Made by a program: the position numbers and the translations under genes | Notes under the pieces: model-generated | Told to the model about the DNA's origin: nothing | Seen by the model: only the letters and a program-made list of their open reading frames with translations | Databases searched by the model: none | Part shown: positions 22,917-36,042 of the stretch, piece after piece | Layout: every line of letters begins with the position of its first letter | Position numbering within the stretch: the first letter of the stretch is position 1 | Assembly: GCA_963691705.1 (NCBI GenBank) | Contig: OY829541.1 | Location: 49,248,377-49,312,376 of the forward strand | DNA: 64,000 bases | Direction: 5' to 3' | Source: Viola odorata | Lineage: Eukaryota; Streptophyta; Magnoliopsida; Malpighiales; Violaceae

Positions 22917-25562
22917 TTTTTCTTTTGCAATTTTTTTTTTTTTTTGCTTACATAGCAGAGAGTGTTCAAAGCAGAGTGGAAAAAAGAGGCTTTTCCGCTT
23001 ATTTAAAGGCAAATGGAGCTGGAGGTGAAGGTCTGACCTTGGGAGTTGCAACATTTACAAGTTTTGCCATTCTGGTGTGGATAATTAATCTCCTTATTCC
23101 CCGCGAGATGGATGGTTTTTGTAATTAAACTGAAAATTTCTGCCCAAATATTGTTGGATCAGTTAACGTAGATCCCCAGGCAATCATGGGCATCATCCAA
23201 ATACTGAGGCATACGATGAAGGTAGTTGAGGACGCGTCAGCAATGTGCTGCATTACCATGTAGGCCCAGACTGCAGTGGGACCTACAGGTGTCCCCCCAA
23301 AAATAGATGGACCCCATTTTCTGGTTCTCCTTCGTAACGGCCCATTGTTTGATCATCTTCATCTCTGTCTTCCGCTCGGATTTCGGCCTGTGCGACAATT
23401 GTAAGCGCTAAGTACAGAAGCCACGTAAATTGGCGTTTTTTTTGTTTAAAACCTTCGATAAATAAAATCTTAATACGCTCCAAAAGGTCTAAAAGAATAA
23501 GAAAATGTTAGGTATAACCGTTACTTATCTCTCCATATCTCTTAACATAAAAATAAATAAATAATATGTAGTAATAATTAAGATATATTTCACTATAATC
23601 TAATATGGAAAAGAAAAATTCTAAATATTTTTTACCATATTAATTAAAAATTGATATGAATAATTTTTTTATATAGAGAAGTACCGAGTGGTAGGTATCT
23701 CCTGATGTACCAAGATTTTTTTTTACAATCATCATTTATTAATTTAATCTTAAATTCTGATCAAACCCCTACATGATTAATTTTATTTCCAATTTTGAAA
23801 AAAAAAATCGATTAAAAAAACTTCCAATCAAACTCCTACATGTTCACAACAAAAAAATTAAACCTCTTACTAATTAATTAAGTACTCGTGTTCGTAAAAA
23901 AAGCTCAATAAAACTTGAGCCCGCAACGCCCAAATTGCTAGTTAGCATGTAAGAAAAAATTATCATTCATGTAGTTAGTACCATGTAACTGAGACACACA
24001 GATAAGTTTGCTGATTGTTCTAGCTTAATCAAAATTTTAAATTCGAGTTTTGAGAATACAACTATTTATAAATTTGGTATTATTCAAGTCACTTGAAATG
24101 GTCCAACACGATAGGGGTCTTGTGAAAAAAAAAGGTAATTGAAACATCAATTGGTATGTAGCTCGTCGATTGTCTTACTAATAATAAAGATACTAATGAA
24201 GATTTAAACTTTCGAATTAAAAATAAAATTGAAACAACTTTTTTTTTCCTTTTTGGAGAATAATTGAAAAAGTTTTTGATAAAGTTAGGATATACTAATT
24301 CAAAACAAAATTAGGGTAAAATAGACATTTAATTAAATGTAGGGTAAAATAGAAAAAAACATAAAGATCATATTAACCAGATCCGCATTCTTTAAGATGT
24401 TAAATGTTGTTTAAATAATAATAACAACAATGATAATAAACTTCACTCATTCATACGATTAGAAACGATTCAACAAAAAAAATGCAACTTAGGTCGCTCA
24501 TGGAAACAATACGATCCACCTAATCAGACAATAAATTAATAAGGATCAACGAACTAAGAAATGGTAGGTAATAGCAACTTTTTTTTCTTATACTAAAAAA
24601 ATTGTATGAAAAGTTCGAAACTCTTATTATTTAAATACCGATATTGATTACTGTATGATATAACAATACAAAAATTGTTTATCCTTAATTTAAATTTTAA
24701 ATATGAGTCTAAAGAATAAAAGGAACTATATTGAAATAATAGTCCCTTTAGGATCGGAATGATAGAATGGAGTGAAGAGTGGAGAATGTGGAGGTATGAA
24801 AACAACATGAGTAGAAATTTTGGGGTCAAGCACTTATCAACCACAAGTGTGTAGTTGAGGTTGTAAATGAACCTGAAGCACGAGCCACAAATTCTGTATA
24901 TTATTGGTGGTTGGACAAAGAAAGATCATTATGTTAAGATGATCCACCACCCAATTTCCCAATATAAACCGTACGAAAATTCCAAGATTAGATTTTGACA
25001 TTAATGGATATTTGGATAGGAGACGTGCATAAATTCAATAAAATGATGCTTCCCACCCAATTACAAAGCGATAAGTTGTTGGAGCACAAGAAGGAGCCTA
25101 TGAGATATAATAAATTCCATCATTTAATTTAATATAAATAATTTTGTTTCAAAAAGTACATAGTTTTTTTTTCTAGAGATAGTAAATTGGTAAATTGTAA
25201 GTTTTGATTAATAAAAAAAATTACCATTGAGTTAAGAATTAAATAAAATATTGAGACTAAAATGCTAGTTAATTCATCAAAACTCTAAATTAATAATAAT
25301 AATTTCAATTTAGCCAAATAGTATAAGTTATTTTTATTTTTATGTGATAGCAGAGAAAAAGGGCCAGGTCCAATAATATAGCCCAATATTTTCTGGACTA
25401 ATGACCACTAACTCGTCCTGGGCTCTGGCCCGTTTTTATACCCAAAAAGAAACTCACATTCCTCGACTAATACAGAGATTCAATCAACCGTGAACTACGC
25501 GTACATAGTGAATTCAGAGAAACAAAAGGGGAGAGAGAAAAAGCTTGGCAGAATCTGGAAAG
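22917..25562. other. Intergenic between divergent HAD and TAP46 genes; no gene seen
   Basis: Holds the promoter sides of both divergent genes: the HAD start at 22916 and the TAP46 start at 25563. The interior is AT-rich with scattered poly-A/T tracts. A stretch at 24155-24215 resembles 39165-39215, which suggests a dispersed short repeat, but neither end can be defined. No coding pattern was found. Confidence 0.5.
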
Positions 25563-28500
25563 ATGGAGGAGTTGCCTCTACCAGCTCTCTTCGAGCAGGC
25601 TCGTAACATCCATGGCGTCGCCACTGAATCCGGTACTACTGATCAGGTACCTCTCCGCCGTTCACTCGCCTAATCTTAGTGGTCAATTACTGCACTTATT
25701 CATCTGATTCATGGATTGATTGCCTGTTTCCTTGTTTGATAGGATGCTGTGAGGAAGGGCTGCGAAGCGTTGAAGAAGTGCGAGGAAATGATAAGCAAGT
25801 TGGGGCTGTTCTCGCCAAACGAATCTAAAGATGACATCTCCACCACATATCTCAAATATATCCTAGTAAGTGTTACTATGATTATTAACTAATTTATTTA
25901 CGTAATTATCCAGTGGTGTTAAACTGCTGCTTTTGTTATTTCCCCAGGTCCCATTTTATATTGCAGAGCTCACTGAGCAGATTGTGCAGGATGATAGGAT
26001 ACAAGTCCTTAAAGCTGCAATTGCTAAGTTAAAGGTTTGTGTTCAAGCTTGTTTTGTGGGTTTATTTACATCTTTGTTTTGTTTTCTTACGAGCTATTAT
26101 TATTGATTGATGGGAGTGATATAAAGAGCTATTTGTATTAGGAATTCATTACATTTTGTGAGCAAATGGACCTTGTACCAGAGGAAGAGTTGAAAACGTC
26201 CGCAAATACTGCTGCAGATCGAAGGGAACTGAAGGTAGCTTTAGCCTTGCGTCTTTTTTTCCAGAGTTTTTTCATTATGTTGTATTTTGGGTTTCTGGGA
26301 TCTGTAATGATGTGTGTGTGTTTTATAGGTTGCTCGGTTCAGACGTCAAAGAGCCGCAGAAGCAAAGTTACTTGAAATAAAGGAGCAGAAAGAGCGCCAA
26401 GGACGTTCGAGTAAAGCAACTGCCTTATCAACTCCAGTTGATGCTGGGGAGGAAGATTTGCTTGATGATGATGGAGAAGAAGAACGGGAGGTTAGTTTGT
26501 TATTTCTCTTTCGTATTTATTTAAAGAAATTGGGTGAGATGTTAATAAAGAAATGAACATCATGGAAAAGTTTACCTGCAATTTCCCATCGTTCCTTTTT
26601 GTACCTTTTGCCCTGGCCTTTGACTTCAAATTTAGAAGTTCTGACACTCGATTTTTAAGCTGATGGTATTTTTATGCTTGTTGTAGTATATATTGGCTTG
26701 TAAAATTATTTATTAGAAATACTTCCAGAGTAGGCATTGCTATATCCCACCTAATATTTCAAATTGCAAGACATTTGTAAGTCTATGCCAAGTCAATGTT
26801 TTTGCGTAGATTATGTTACTCTTTTGACATACCAATGAGATTGCAATGGATCATTATAAACTGCTGAATGATTTATTAAAAACCATGTATTGTCACACAT
26901 TTCTTTACTTGATTTATTCCCTTGAATAAGTAACACGTAGTCCAAATTCGCTTACGAAGATCACTTACTATGGTTTTGCAAATGCAACTTAAAATGCTAT
27001 TCCTGTGGTTGGAGCTTCTCTGTAGTACAACTACAAGTTTGCTTTCTGTTGGTTGGAGGAACCTATTATATAGTTACGATACCAAAGATCCTGGTAGCTG
27101 ACCTTAAAAATGTTACTGAATTCGTGGAATAGGCATGCATGATTATGCCAAAGAGGTGTTTTTTTTGGGGGTAGGAATAAAGAGATGTTAGTTATGTACT
27201 TTTTGGTTGTTTCTAAATTATTTACCTTTCTGACTTCTGAGTAGAACAATACTTTTTTCTGATGCAGGCTTGGCTTACTACCATATTGCTGGCAATTTCT
27301 AAGGTCAGTCTTTGCATTCCCATCTAACCTGTCATGTACGAGCTTCCTAAGAAAAGTGTTGTTTTCAAATTTGGACCACCATGTTGCAGGCTTTTGATCT
27401 GCTGGAAATGTTAAAGAAGGAGGAAGAAATGCTTTCTGCCGTAAAGGATAGGCAACTGAAGGTATCTCTATCATTTGGCTTTTCATATGGAATGAGATGT
27501 GATAAAGCAGATCCAATAGCAGTGAACTTCTATAGCAGAGATGATCTCTTAGCCATAAATAACGAGAATGACTGTTTTGAAAAAGGAAAGCTATCTTGTG
27601 ACTTTCCCAAGATGCCTGGTCTTATGGAACCTTTGGGCTTCTAAGTAGAGTGATGGGATAGGGGAGAACTGAAAGAGAGGATTAGATAGAAGTAGGATGA
27701 GAGAATGAGAGGGGGAGACTATTGAAATGGGTTGGTAATTTTTATTAACTGGTTTTCTTCTCACAACTTCTCCATTATATAGGTCATTTAAACAACCAAC
27801 CTAACTGATAAGGTGCGATCTCCTCATAAAAAGGACAGGGACCAAGTAATGGCACAATATAAATCAATGAGCTTTGGGTCATAACAAAGACCTGCTTTTG
27901 GTCATCATTAGTCGTGATGCTGGAGAAAATAATTTATTGTAATGCCTGTGGTTCTAATTGTTTGTATGTTGCAATATAGGTCAGTGGACTCTTGAATTTT
28001 CAATCTGAGGGTTTGTTTCTCTTATTTTGCACCATAAGATTGCCTGTGATCCATTGATTATCCACAATCTGATGCCATGATGCACTCGATGCCAAAGTTA
28101 TGGCAATCTAGGATTTTCAAATCATCAGTTGATACCATGGATTTTTAAACTTGCTTTGTTCTGCTCCACTATTAATCAGTTCATAATAGCATCAAAGTAA
28201 TGATCTTTACCATATTTTCAGGATGGAGAAAAAGAATTTTCTCAGGCTGTCCTCAACGAACGTACTGACAAGGCTGAAGCTTGGCATCGTGATGCTGCAG
28301 TTCGGGCACAATATATCAAACCAGCACAACCTATCACATGTGCTACTTTTGCTCAAGATGTTCTAGAAGGGAGGGCGAAGGTCTCACAGATGCATGATCA
28401 CAAGCATCAACCGATGACATTTGGACCAACAAGTATTGTGGGTGGAAGCCTAACAAGTGAGAGGGAAAGGATAGCAGCAAGGGTCTTCCAACCCAGCTAT

Positions 28501-28961
28501 AGGTACATGTCCATACCCTAACAAATGCATTGTTAATACATGACTGAAGTTCTGGTCAGAAAAGTTTTTGTGGGCTTCCACCATGTTCCTGTTTTGGAAG
28601 GTTGGAGCGGAGACATCTAGCTATTTATCCTCTTATATAACATGAGCTGATTGGTATATTTCATCTCATTCTTGTGAGCTAATATTACATATTCTATTGA
28701 AGGTTGCCAACCATGAGCATAGAGGAGGCTGGGTTGAAGGAGATGGAGATGATGAATCAATTTCAAGAGATGAATGCTAAGCTGATGGAAGAAGCTAACT
28801 CCGCATGGTACAAGGACAATGATAAGTTAAAACCAAGAGGAGATGATGAGGATGAAGACGGCGACGATGATGCTGCCGTGGAGAAGGCTAGGGCATACGA
28901 TGACTGGAAAGATGATAATCCTCGGGGTGCCGGGAATAAAAAGCTCACCCCCTGTGGTTGA
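25563..28961 (+). CDS. TAP46: TAP46, PP2A-associated regulatory subunit (TAP42/IGBP1 family)
   Basis: Nine exons: 25563-25646, 25743-25865, 25948-26034, 26142-26234, 26329-26490, 27268-27303, 27390-27461, 28222-28502, 28703-28961. All have GT-AG borders and matching phases and give 398 residues. The protein starts MEELPLPALFEQA. It keeps the helical N-terminal TAP42 domain (with FYIAELTEQ and ARFRRQRAAE), an acidic linker (EEDLLDDDGEEE), the AEAWHRDAAVRA segment and an acidic C-terminus (DDEDEDGDDDAA). TAP42/IGBP1 proteins bind free PP2A-family catalytic subunits in the cytoplasm and act downstream of TOR kinase (family knowledge). The length is close to the roughly 400 residues usual for the family. 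No break is seen. Intron 5 (26491-27267) and intron 7 (27462-28221) are the largest and hold no second gene that I recognise. Confidence 0.95.
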
Positions 28962-30636
28962 AGGCTGCAGGTGGTTTCTGTTACGTTCTTTTTTTATTCA
29001 CAATTTGTTCACACATTGTGTTTTGCTAATTTTAGCCTACTCCCGTGTGTAGCATTTCCCCAGAACAGTTGATTCATATTAGCTGAAGTTTGGTTCAGTG
29101 AATTTTTTTGCATCATATACATATATATGTAGTCCCATTTAGTTCGAGTTTAAGATTTTTATTGTTCTCATTTTCTTGTATGGCGTTTTCGACTCCTTTA
29201 ACTCATCAAGTAGAGATGATCAACTGCGCAAATAATTTAAGCTGCACAATTTTTTGTAAAATAGCATTACAAGATGCTCCATGACAAGAAATGAAATGCT
29301 GGAGCCAACTAGAACAGAACTAAACGATCAACTGACAGCCATTACACTTGGCAACCCATCATGCACTCTTCTTTCCAAAGAAAAAACTTGGGAGAAAAAA
29401 ATAAGATACAGCAAAATAAAACTTGCAGAGCAATGTGGAATAACTGAATAAGAACAAACACAGTTTCAGGCCGAATGACCTTTTGGACTAGTCTGCAAAT
29501 GAACCAGTAACTCGACTCTAAATCGCATCAAAGTAGGCAATATAAATGCAGTATGAAGAAAACATCAGAAACGAATCGACACACATGATATGTACGAACA
29601 TATTTCAACATATACAGGAGCTGCTTTCAAACCAGAAGATACCTACTTCATTCGCCACACGCATATTGAGAAGAAAGATGCGGTTTTTCACTTTCCATAG
29701 CCACAACTACCAGAGCTTAATCCAGGAAAAATGACACCACGGACTACAATCATAGCATTCGACTATATGTGCATTTGGGTTGAACAATATGACAACAGGA
29801 ACATACAGCATATCGAGGCGGGTGATGGCTGGTATTATGCAGATGCATTCTGAAAATGAACAAATCATGAGAAGTTCAAAATAACAATAGAATCAGCCTC
29901 TTTGTAACACCGTACATAGAAAGCGAGTAGTCACATATAAAAGCCAATGAAACTATCAATTGCTGGCAGTAAATCACACAAAAATCTTCCTTAAAGGCAT
30001 AAACATATATTTTGTGCTGAATTATAGCTAGCAAGATATCACCCATACTAGCTTGTTCTGCAACTTTTCGCACATTGCAATGAGCTTATATTTATCTGGT
30101 AATATGTTATAACAAACAGGTGAAATTATTTGGCGATTCAGCATGAAAAGGAAGGAAATAAGCCAATGTTGAGCACCACAGAGCCGATATTCGAGTAATA
30201 CCAACACACTATAGATAGGAACAACTTGTGCTCAGGTAACTAAACAACAAGATCATATAAAGCCAATTCATTGCAATTCAGACCAATGAAGAAATGGGGC
30301 AATAACAGTAGAGAAAAAGAACCTGCACAGATTGTATATTCAATGTGTATTACAGTTCATCGCTACAAGAAGAAATGAAACACTTGAGCTCTATCTCTTG
30401 CTCAAATTAATAGTACAAACACTTCATCTAGAGAGTAAGAACATTACCATTATAAGCCCAACCGTAACTTGAAGACCAATCAAACAGTAAAACTCATATC
30501 CCATCATGCACCCTTTTCTCCATTATCTGCACATCTTCGATATAAAACCCCAGCCAAGTTCACTGACGAAGGACAGTATACCATAAGAACACACCAGCAA
30601 TATGAACCCAACACATACATTTTGGTATATACCTAT
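28962..30636. other. Intergenic between convergent TAP46 and phytolongin; no gene seen
   Basis: Holds the 3' ends of two convergent genes. The short open frames have no recognisable domain. No repeats with defined ends were found. Confidence 0.5.
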
Positions 30637-31392
30637 TCAATCAACAATGCACTTAAACCCTCTGCAAACCAACAACCAAACACAAAACAAGACAATACAG
30701 ATAACCACATCCATTATCAACACCACCAAAACGTGCTTCTTCCAAATCTGCTTCGCCTTTTGCTTGCTATCCCCAAAATAAAACCCACCAGAATCACCTT
30801 TGTGCATCATTGGAACAGATAGTTCCCTACTACGATTCGCGCCAACATCGTCACCATTATTGTCGTGATGAGGATCATCATTGCCCTCTCCGAATGACCC
30901 CTTCTTCTTCAACATCCCTGACGTTTTTGTCGGCTTCAAATCTGAGGGTTTGTCCACACTTCTCCTCCCACCCAAGTGTCGGTTCCGACTGCCCTTTGAG
31001 TCCACCAATGAAGAATCCACATCCAATCCCAACATGTCCCTGAAGAGAGGATTGAATTGAGCCTGAAAACAAAGAGGAGCAAGCTTATCACATCGTTTAG
31101 ACACCATAAACTCCTCGAAAGTGCTCTTTACGCGATTCAGGAACCACAAGGCCTCCGATTTCTCAAGGTTGTCATGGGAAATAACGAAATAGACAAATGG
31201 GTCGTTGATTAAGAAGGTGTAGCTCTTCTTGAGAATGGTGTGGCAGAATATGGAGTGGTTAGGTGGGGTTTTCTCGATGCAACGCTGAGCTATGGTTTCA
31301 ATTCCAGGTTCTATGGAAGGTGAGAATTCCGTAAGGATTGTGGACCCCTTAGCGACGCAGGCATAGATGATGAGACTCGGATTGGAAATCAT
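30637..31392 (-). CDS. Phytolongin (longin-domain, VAMP-like, SNARE motif lacking)
   Basis: A single uninterrupted frame of 251 codons. The first 125 or so residues form a longin domain (start MISNPSLIIYACVAKG, then CIEKTPP, YTFLINDPFVYFVI and LWFLNRVKSTFEEF). A low-complexity, charged linker replaces the R-SNARE motif, as in plant phytolongins. One transmembrane helix lies near residues 223-244 (HVLVVLIMDVVICIVLFCVW) with a short tail, giving tail-anchored topology. Phytolongins sit on secretory-pathway membranes (ER, Golgi or plasma membrane by subtype) and are thought to regulate fusion (family knowledge). The subtype cannot be fixed. The intronless structure is seen directly. The gene is convergent with TAP46. 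Confidence 0.88.
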   Translation of the reverse strand: MISNPSLIIYACVAKGSTILTEFSPSIEPGIETIAQRCIEKTPPNHSIFCHTILKKSYTFLINDPFVYFVISHDNLEKSEALWFLNRVKSTFEEFMVSKRCDKLAPLCFQAQFNPLFRDMLGLDVDSSLVDSKGSRNRHLGGRRSVDKPSDLKPTKTSGMLKKKGSFGEGNDDPHHDNNGDDVGANRSRELSVPMMHKGDSGGFYFGDSKQKAKQIWKKHVLVVLIMDVVICIVLFCVWLLVCRGFKCIVD

Positions 31393-32901
31393 TGGTGGGA
31401 TTTTGATCTCTTAATTATCTTGTAGAGAAATGAATGAGCTTTTTGATAGGGAAATGAAATGAAAGGAGGAAAAGAATTTCGCAACCCAAAGTAAGGAACT
31501 TTTTGTTTTCCGTTCTTCCTAATGGAAATATTTTTCCAACGCTGCTCTTTCTTTTTCCCTCTGGGGCATGGAAATGGGGGAGGAAGGAGAAGGAGGAGTT
31601 AGATTCGTTAGAAGACAGACAGGGAAGAAAGAATAACTTTTAGGAATTTTAGTAATTGTTTTTTTGGGAGCTCCAATTAAAAGTTAGAACCCGCAAATTC
31701 TTTTTTCTTAGTTTAATTACTTTAATAACCATCTTAAATCTTAAAGTATTCTCTTGAGAAATAATTTTAATAATATTTAGTTACGCATTAGTTTTATTGC
31801 TTTTCTGAATCATTTTTTTGGGTATAAATGGCTGAATCATTGTGAAATTTAAGATTTATGATGGTTATTAAAGATAAAATGAAATACATATTTATGAAAA
31901 ATGATTGATATGGTTCTTTGGTAAAATTGATTATTATTATTATTATTATTATTTAAATTAAGAGCTTTGAATTCTGAGGCTTGGTCTCCCCGTTGGAAAT
32001 ATTACAAATTGTTTGATAACAGTTGTTGTTTGTTATTGAAATATTTTCAAATTATACTTTATTTCATTTTCTATAATATTTTGTAGCAATTAGTTGGTTA
32101 AAAATAACTATTTGTTCATATATGAAGTTATAGCGCTACTAATTCACTTATGTACATTTTATGAAGAATATCATACACTATATTTGGCATTCCATTTTAG
32201 CATATCCATAAAAATCGTTCAATTAATAAAATGATTACACGTAAATAGCATACTATACGTGAACTTTCTTAATTAATTCTCTTAATTACAGTTTCTTCTC
32301 TTTTTTTGAGATAACATTGGCCTACTTCATTTATCTCAAGGTAGTATTATCTTGCCTTTGTTTTTTCGTCATTCTATATTCCTGTGATTATTATTGTGTC
32401 GGTTTGGTAGAAATTGGCTACTTGTCCTAGTCCCCACCTTCCAGTACCATAATAATACCATTTATTTACCAATCTATTGCATGTTTTGCAGCCCAAGAAC
32501 CGAAAGTGCAGTCCTAGTTTTTGGGTCTTTGCACATATCTTGCCGTGGCCCAAGGCCCAACACCATGGCCACATGGTTATTCTTATTTATTTCCCAACCT
32601 ACCATTTCATTTTCAACCAGTGCATCATGTTTGCCCTTCATTTCCAACAATGTTAATGTGATTAATCTCTTCCCTTGGTCGGTCTAAAAAAAGAACAAGT
32701 ATATGCATATATAAAAAAAACTATAATAATACAACGTTTGCTTCTGAATATATGGAAAATTTTAAATTTAGTGGAATTGCATCCAATAGTTAATACACTA
32801 ATTCTTCTTTAAGCACAGTAACTATCACCTTTTATTACAAATTTTAACTTATAGTTAAAGTTATTATTCACACAAGTACTTTGAAACCCATATTATTTTA
32901 A
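31393..32901. other. Intergenic, with an (ATT)n run; no gene seen
   Basis: The left part is the phytolongin promoter. An (ATT)n microsatellite lies at 31931-31953. Open frames at 32374-32687 show no recognisable domain. The right part abuts the strictosidine-synthase-like pseudogene 3' end. Confidence 0.5.
31931..31953. repeat. (ATT)n microsatellite
   Basis: About seven perfect TTA/ATT units in a row. Confidence 0.9.
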
Positions 32902-34362
32902 TTACACCCTAAAAACACTAACAAAAGGCAAAGTGACTGACCCAATCCATAATTTCCCATCTTTTTCCACAACTTCACTTATAGGACCTCACCATCCTCA
33001 CTCAACCTAACCTCCCATGCCACTATTCCCACTATACTTAGCCAAAATTGCATGAAATTTTATCACACCATCCATGGGAATTATCTTAATCAACCCATTT
33101 CCTACCCATGGATGTGAATCAAGAACCCATTCCAAGATTTTCTTCCTTTTTGAATGGATAGCAACCCAAAATCCTCCTCTAGGACTTATCCTTATGTTAT
33201 CAGGAAATCCTGGTAGTTGGGCAAAAACTTCAACATCTCCTGTTTTGGGTGTCTTTATCCAATATCTGAGGATTCTACAATTTGTGGTCTCAGCAACTAA
33301 AACAAAGCTCCCATCTTTGCTCACTGCCACTCCATTTGGAAATGTTAGATTTCCCACAAGAACTGAGACTTCTTTGCTTTGTGGGTCATATTTCATTAGC
33401 CTTCCTAACCTGTCCCCACTTAATATAGCAGAGAGGTAACTCCTGCAATATTGCAAAATATTTTCCCTCTCTTTTTAGTATTTGACATGATATTTATGGA
33501 TTGAACAAATTAATAAATTCTATTTTGTGCTGAGCATTTATTGAGTTATCACTAATGTCATGTATATAGAGGTCCAGAGGAGTATTCCAGGCCGGCCCAC
33601 TTCCGATACCTGACTTCATTTTAGCTACTGTCGAGCAGTGGGCTCGAGTTCTAAGTTTTTACCCCAACTTTTTTTTCAAACCCATACAAAATATAAAATA
33701 AATAAATGAACATTTTGATATCGTTTGGTTAAAAAAAAAGGTAAAATTCACATATAAACTTATACCGCAAGTCAAGTACAATGGTAGTTGAGTCAAATTA
33801 TTATATTTGTTCACTTATTGGTTATTATTATATAAAAAATAGTAATACATTGTTTATCGATGGTCTATGTTTTTTTTATTTTAAAATGGTTATATTTTTA
33901 TTTATCATTACAATATTAATGAACCATAACCTTAAGTCATAAATACGATATATACTAATTAATTAAACTATAACCTCATAAATTAAGTATAATAATAATT
34001 TATATTGACCGAATAAATAAATGCACTAATTTATTTGGTACACTCATGAATCATAAATGCAGTATTTTTTTATTTATAGGACAGAAATAGCAATAATTAA
34101 TTGCTTACCTTCTCTGAAATCGTAAGCTGCTTTCGGTAAAATAGATGGCCCCAAATGAGTGGTCAATATCCAAGCCATTCGTAAATCCAAACGCGACGCC
34201 TTGCGCGTCCGTCGCACTCGAAGTGGCCAATCCACCTAGGGGCCCCACCACCAGGAGTCCTTCGTATGCATCAGCGATGAACAGATCACCGTTCGTCTGG
34301 TTGAATCTCAATCCTAATGGACGGCCACAAATATATGCTCCATTATAGACTGATCCTTTGGA
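32902..34362 (-). pseudogene. Strictosidine-synthase-like gene, 5'-truncated and frameshifted
   Basis: Two exons remain. Exon A (about 34362-34109) reads ICGRPLGLRFN, then GDLFIADAYEGLL, VVGPLGGLA and GAIYFTESS. It splices (G|GTAAGC) to exon B beginning at 33442 (SYLSAILSGDRLGRLMKYD, then FPNGVAVS, AETTNCRILRYW, LPGFPDNIR and GGFWVAI). These are SSL six-bladed propeller motifs. Everything upstream of CGRPLG is absent; the sequence before it has an in-frame stop, so the N-terminal third is lost. Near 33010 an extra base breaks the frame (GNSGMGG, stop). The next block, VRLSEDGEVL, is in a second frame. A further 1-base loss then restores the ending (EKDGKLWIGSV, LPFVSVFRV, stop at 32902). SSL proteins are vacuolar or secreted hydrolase-like relatives of the alkaloid enzyme (family knowledge). 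This copy is unlikely to work. Confidence 0.8.
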
Positions 34363-36042
34363 TCGTCACACCGTTCTCTGCTTACCTCACGTAAACGCAA
34401 CCGACCAAAAAGCTTTATAAAAAAAAAAAACCTAATAACAACTTGTGAGTTTTATTTTCATTTTTGATACAACTCTAACATCTTTTATCGGATCAGACTA
34501 ATCAAAATCTCACTATATTAGTACTAAAAAATCGACCTAAGTGGTACTTTATAAATTTTAAAACAGTTGTTAATATTTATGCTAATCTCACTAATTAAGT
34601 ATTAATTTCTCATACTTTTACTGTCTACTTACTTGTAAAGTGGGCAGTAAAGCTATTGATTTTTATGCATTCTCTCTATTTTTGCAGAAATTACTTGGAA
34701 ACTGATAAGAAGGAGAACATCTATTGCGGAGCACAAATTAGACTTTCAAAACTGTCTTGGCTGCAGGCTTGACCAAGATAGCAGTGATCGAGACAAACTG
34801 TAGCATAAGACTTTGGGCGAAGCACAAGGATGCAAGGTGACGATTGTTATGGAGAACGAGATTTGAGGGATCAACTGCGTTGAAGATTTTCAGGAAGAAT
34901 CCTTAACTGAATCTCCTTCTTAAATAATATTTGATCTTTGGAAAATAATTATCCTTATCTTTAATTTTCTTTTATCCTTATCTTTTTACTCTTTCACAAA
35001 CTCCGATTGTAGACATTTTTCTGCTCCGCACATTCCAGTTCTAGAATTGACGTATTTAATTTCTTTTATGCAATCAACAATTTTATTTTCATCCATGAAC
35101 ATGTCCCGCTAAGCATCCATTCTTGGTAAGGGACAATCGAGCTGCGTTCTTATGATTTGTGAGATCTAATCATTCTTAATAATTTTATTTTTCGTAATTA
35201 TTTATTTACTGATTTTATAAAACCGTTTTTTTGTTAAAATCTAAAATTGATCACTCTAGTATTATAACATGAAAGTTGCAGTTAACCTTAAAGGGGACGA
35301 GCGAAACCGGATAGGCCAAGTAGACAACTAGTCTCACGTAGGCTAGAGAAAACAAACAGTATAACTCAGACCAGTTTGACAACCTAGGGTCTCGATTGTG
35401 AAGTAGCTTGAGTTAGGCATCGTCTTCCCCTGTGCATTTGATGCTGATTGTGCTACCTTTCAATCAATCCATACCATCAACCAAAGTAGTAAACCCTTTA
35501 CCCAACAAGGTGCTATTTGGTTAGGATTGTCTAGTAGAGAGTACCCGCTAGGGAATTAGAAGAGGAGGGAAGTAGGAGTGTATAAGAGTCCTAGCATTCT
35601 ATAGCGATGCTATGAAAATGAAGGTAAACATCACTGAATCAATGATCAAATTGTAAGGAACGTAGCTCACCAGGTGCCCTTACTAGGAATCTCCATCCCT
35701 TGATTTTTCAACACTGTTATTTCACCTTGGCCAAGCCCTTGACCAAGTTCATTTTACTATTTAATTGTTACTCTTTTGTTTTTAGTTTTAGAATCAGACT
35801 AACAAATCCAGTGACGAGGAAGTCAACAAAAAATTACACACCCGATGATACGATCACGCCAGGCTTGTCTTATACTGAGATAGATTCATTCTTGTAATTA
35901 ATAGCGAATGAATTATGTAATGTATACATAGATAGAAATCAGTAGATTAATTCATATAATTAATAGTGAAGAATATAATACATAGATAGATAGAAATTAA
36001 GGCTATGGATTCGAGAGCGAATCCTTTCGAAGGAAAAGGTGA
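34363..36042. other. Non-coding, probably retroelement internal remnants at right
   Basis: No gene is recognised. The right half (from about 35270) ends in a purine-rich run, GAAGGAAAAGG, just before the LTR at 36043. It also carries a 17-base copy of the LTR start at 35844-35860. These fit the 3' internal part of an LTR element, but no coding domain is seen. A diverged tandem duplication (about 60 bp) lies at 35890-36000. Confidence 0.4.
35844..35860. repeat. 17-bp direct repeat of the LTR start
   Basis: GATGATACGATCACGCC occurs here and again at 36041-36057, 197 bp apart, at the edge of the LTR-like block. Confidence 0.8.

Noticed and set aside
24155..24215. Dispersed short repeat shared with 39165-39215
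   Set aside because: Similarity is visible but patchy and AT-rich; no ends could be set, so it is not listed as an element.
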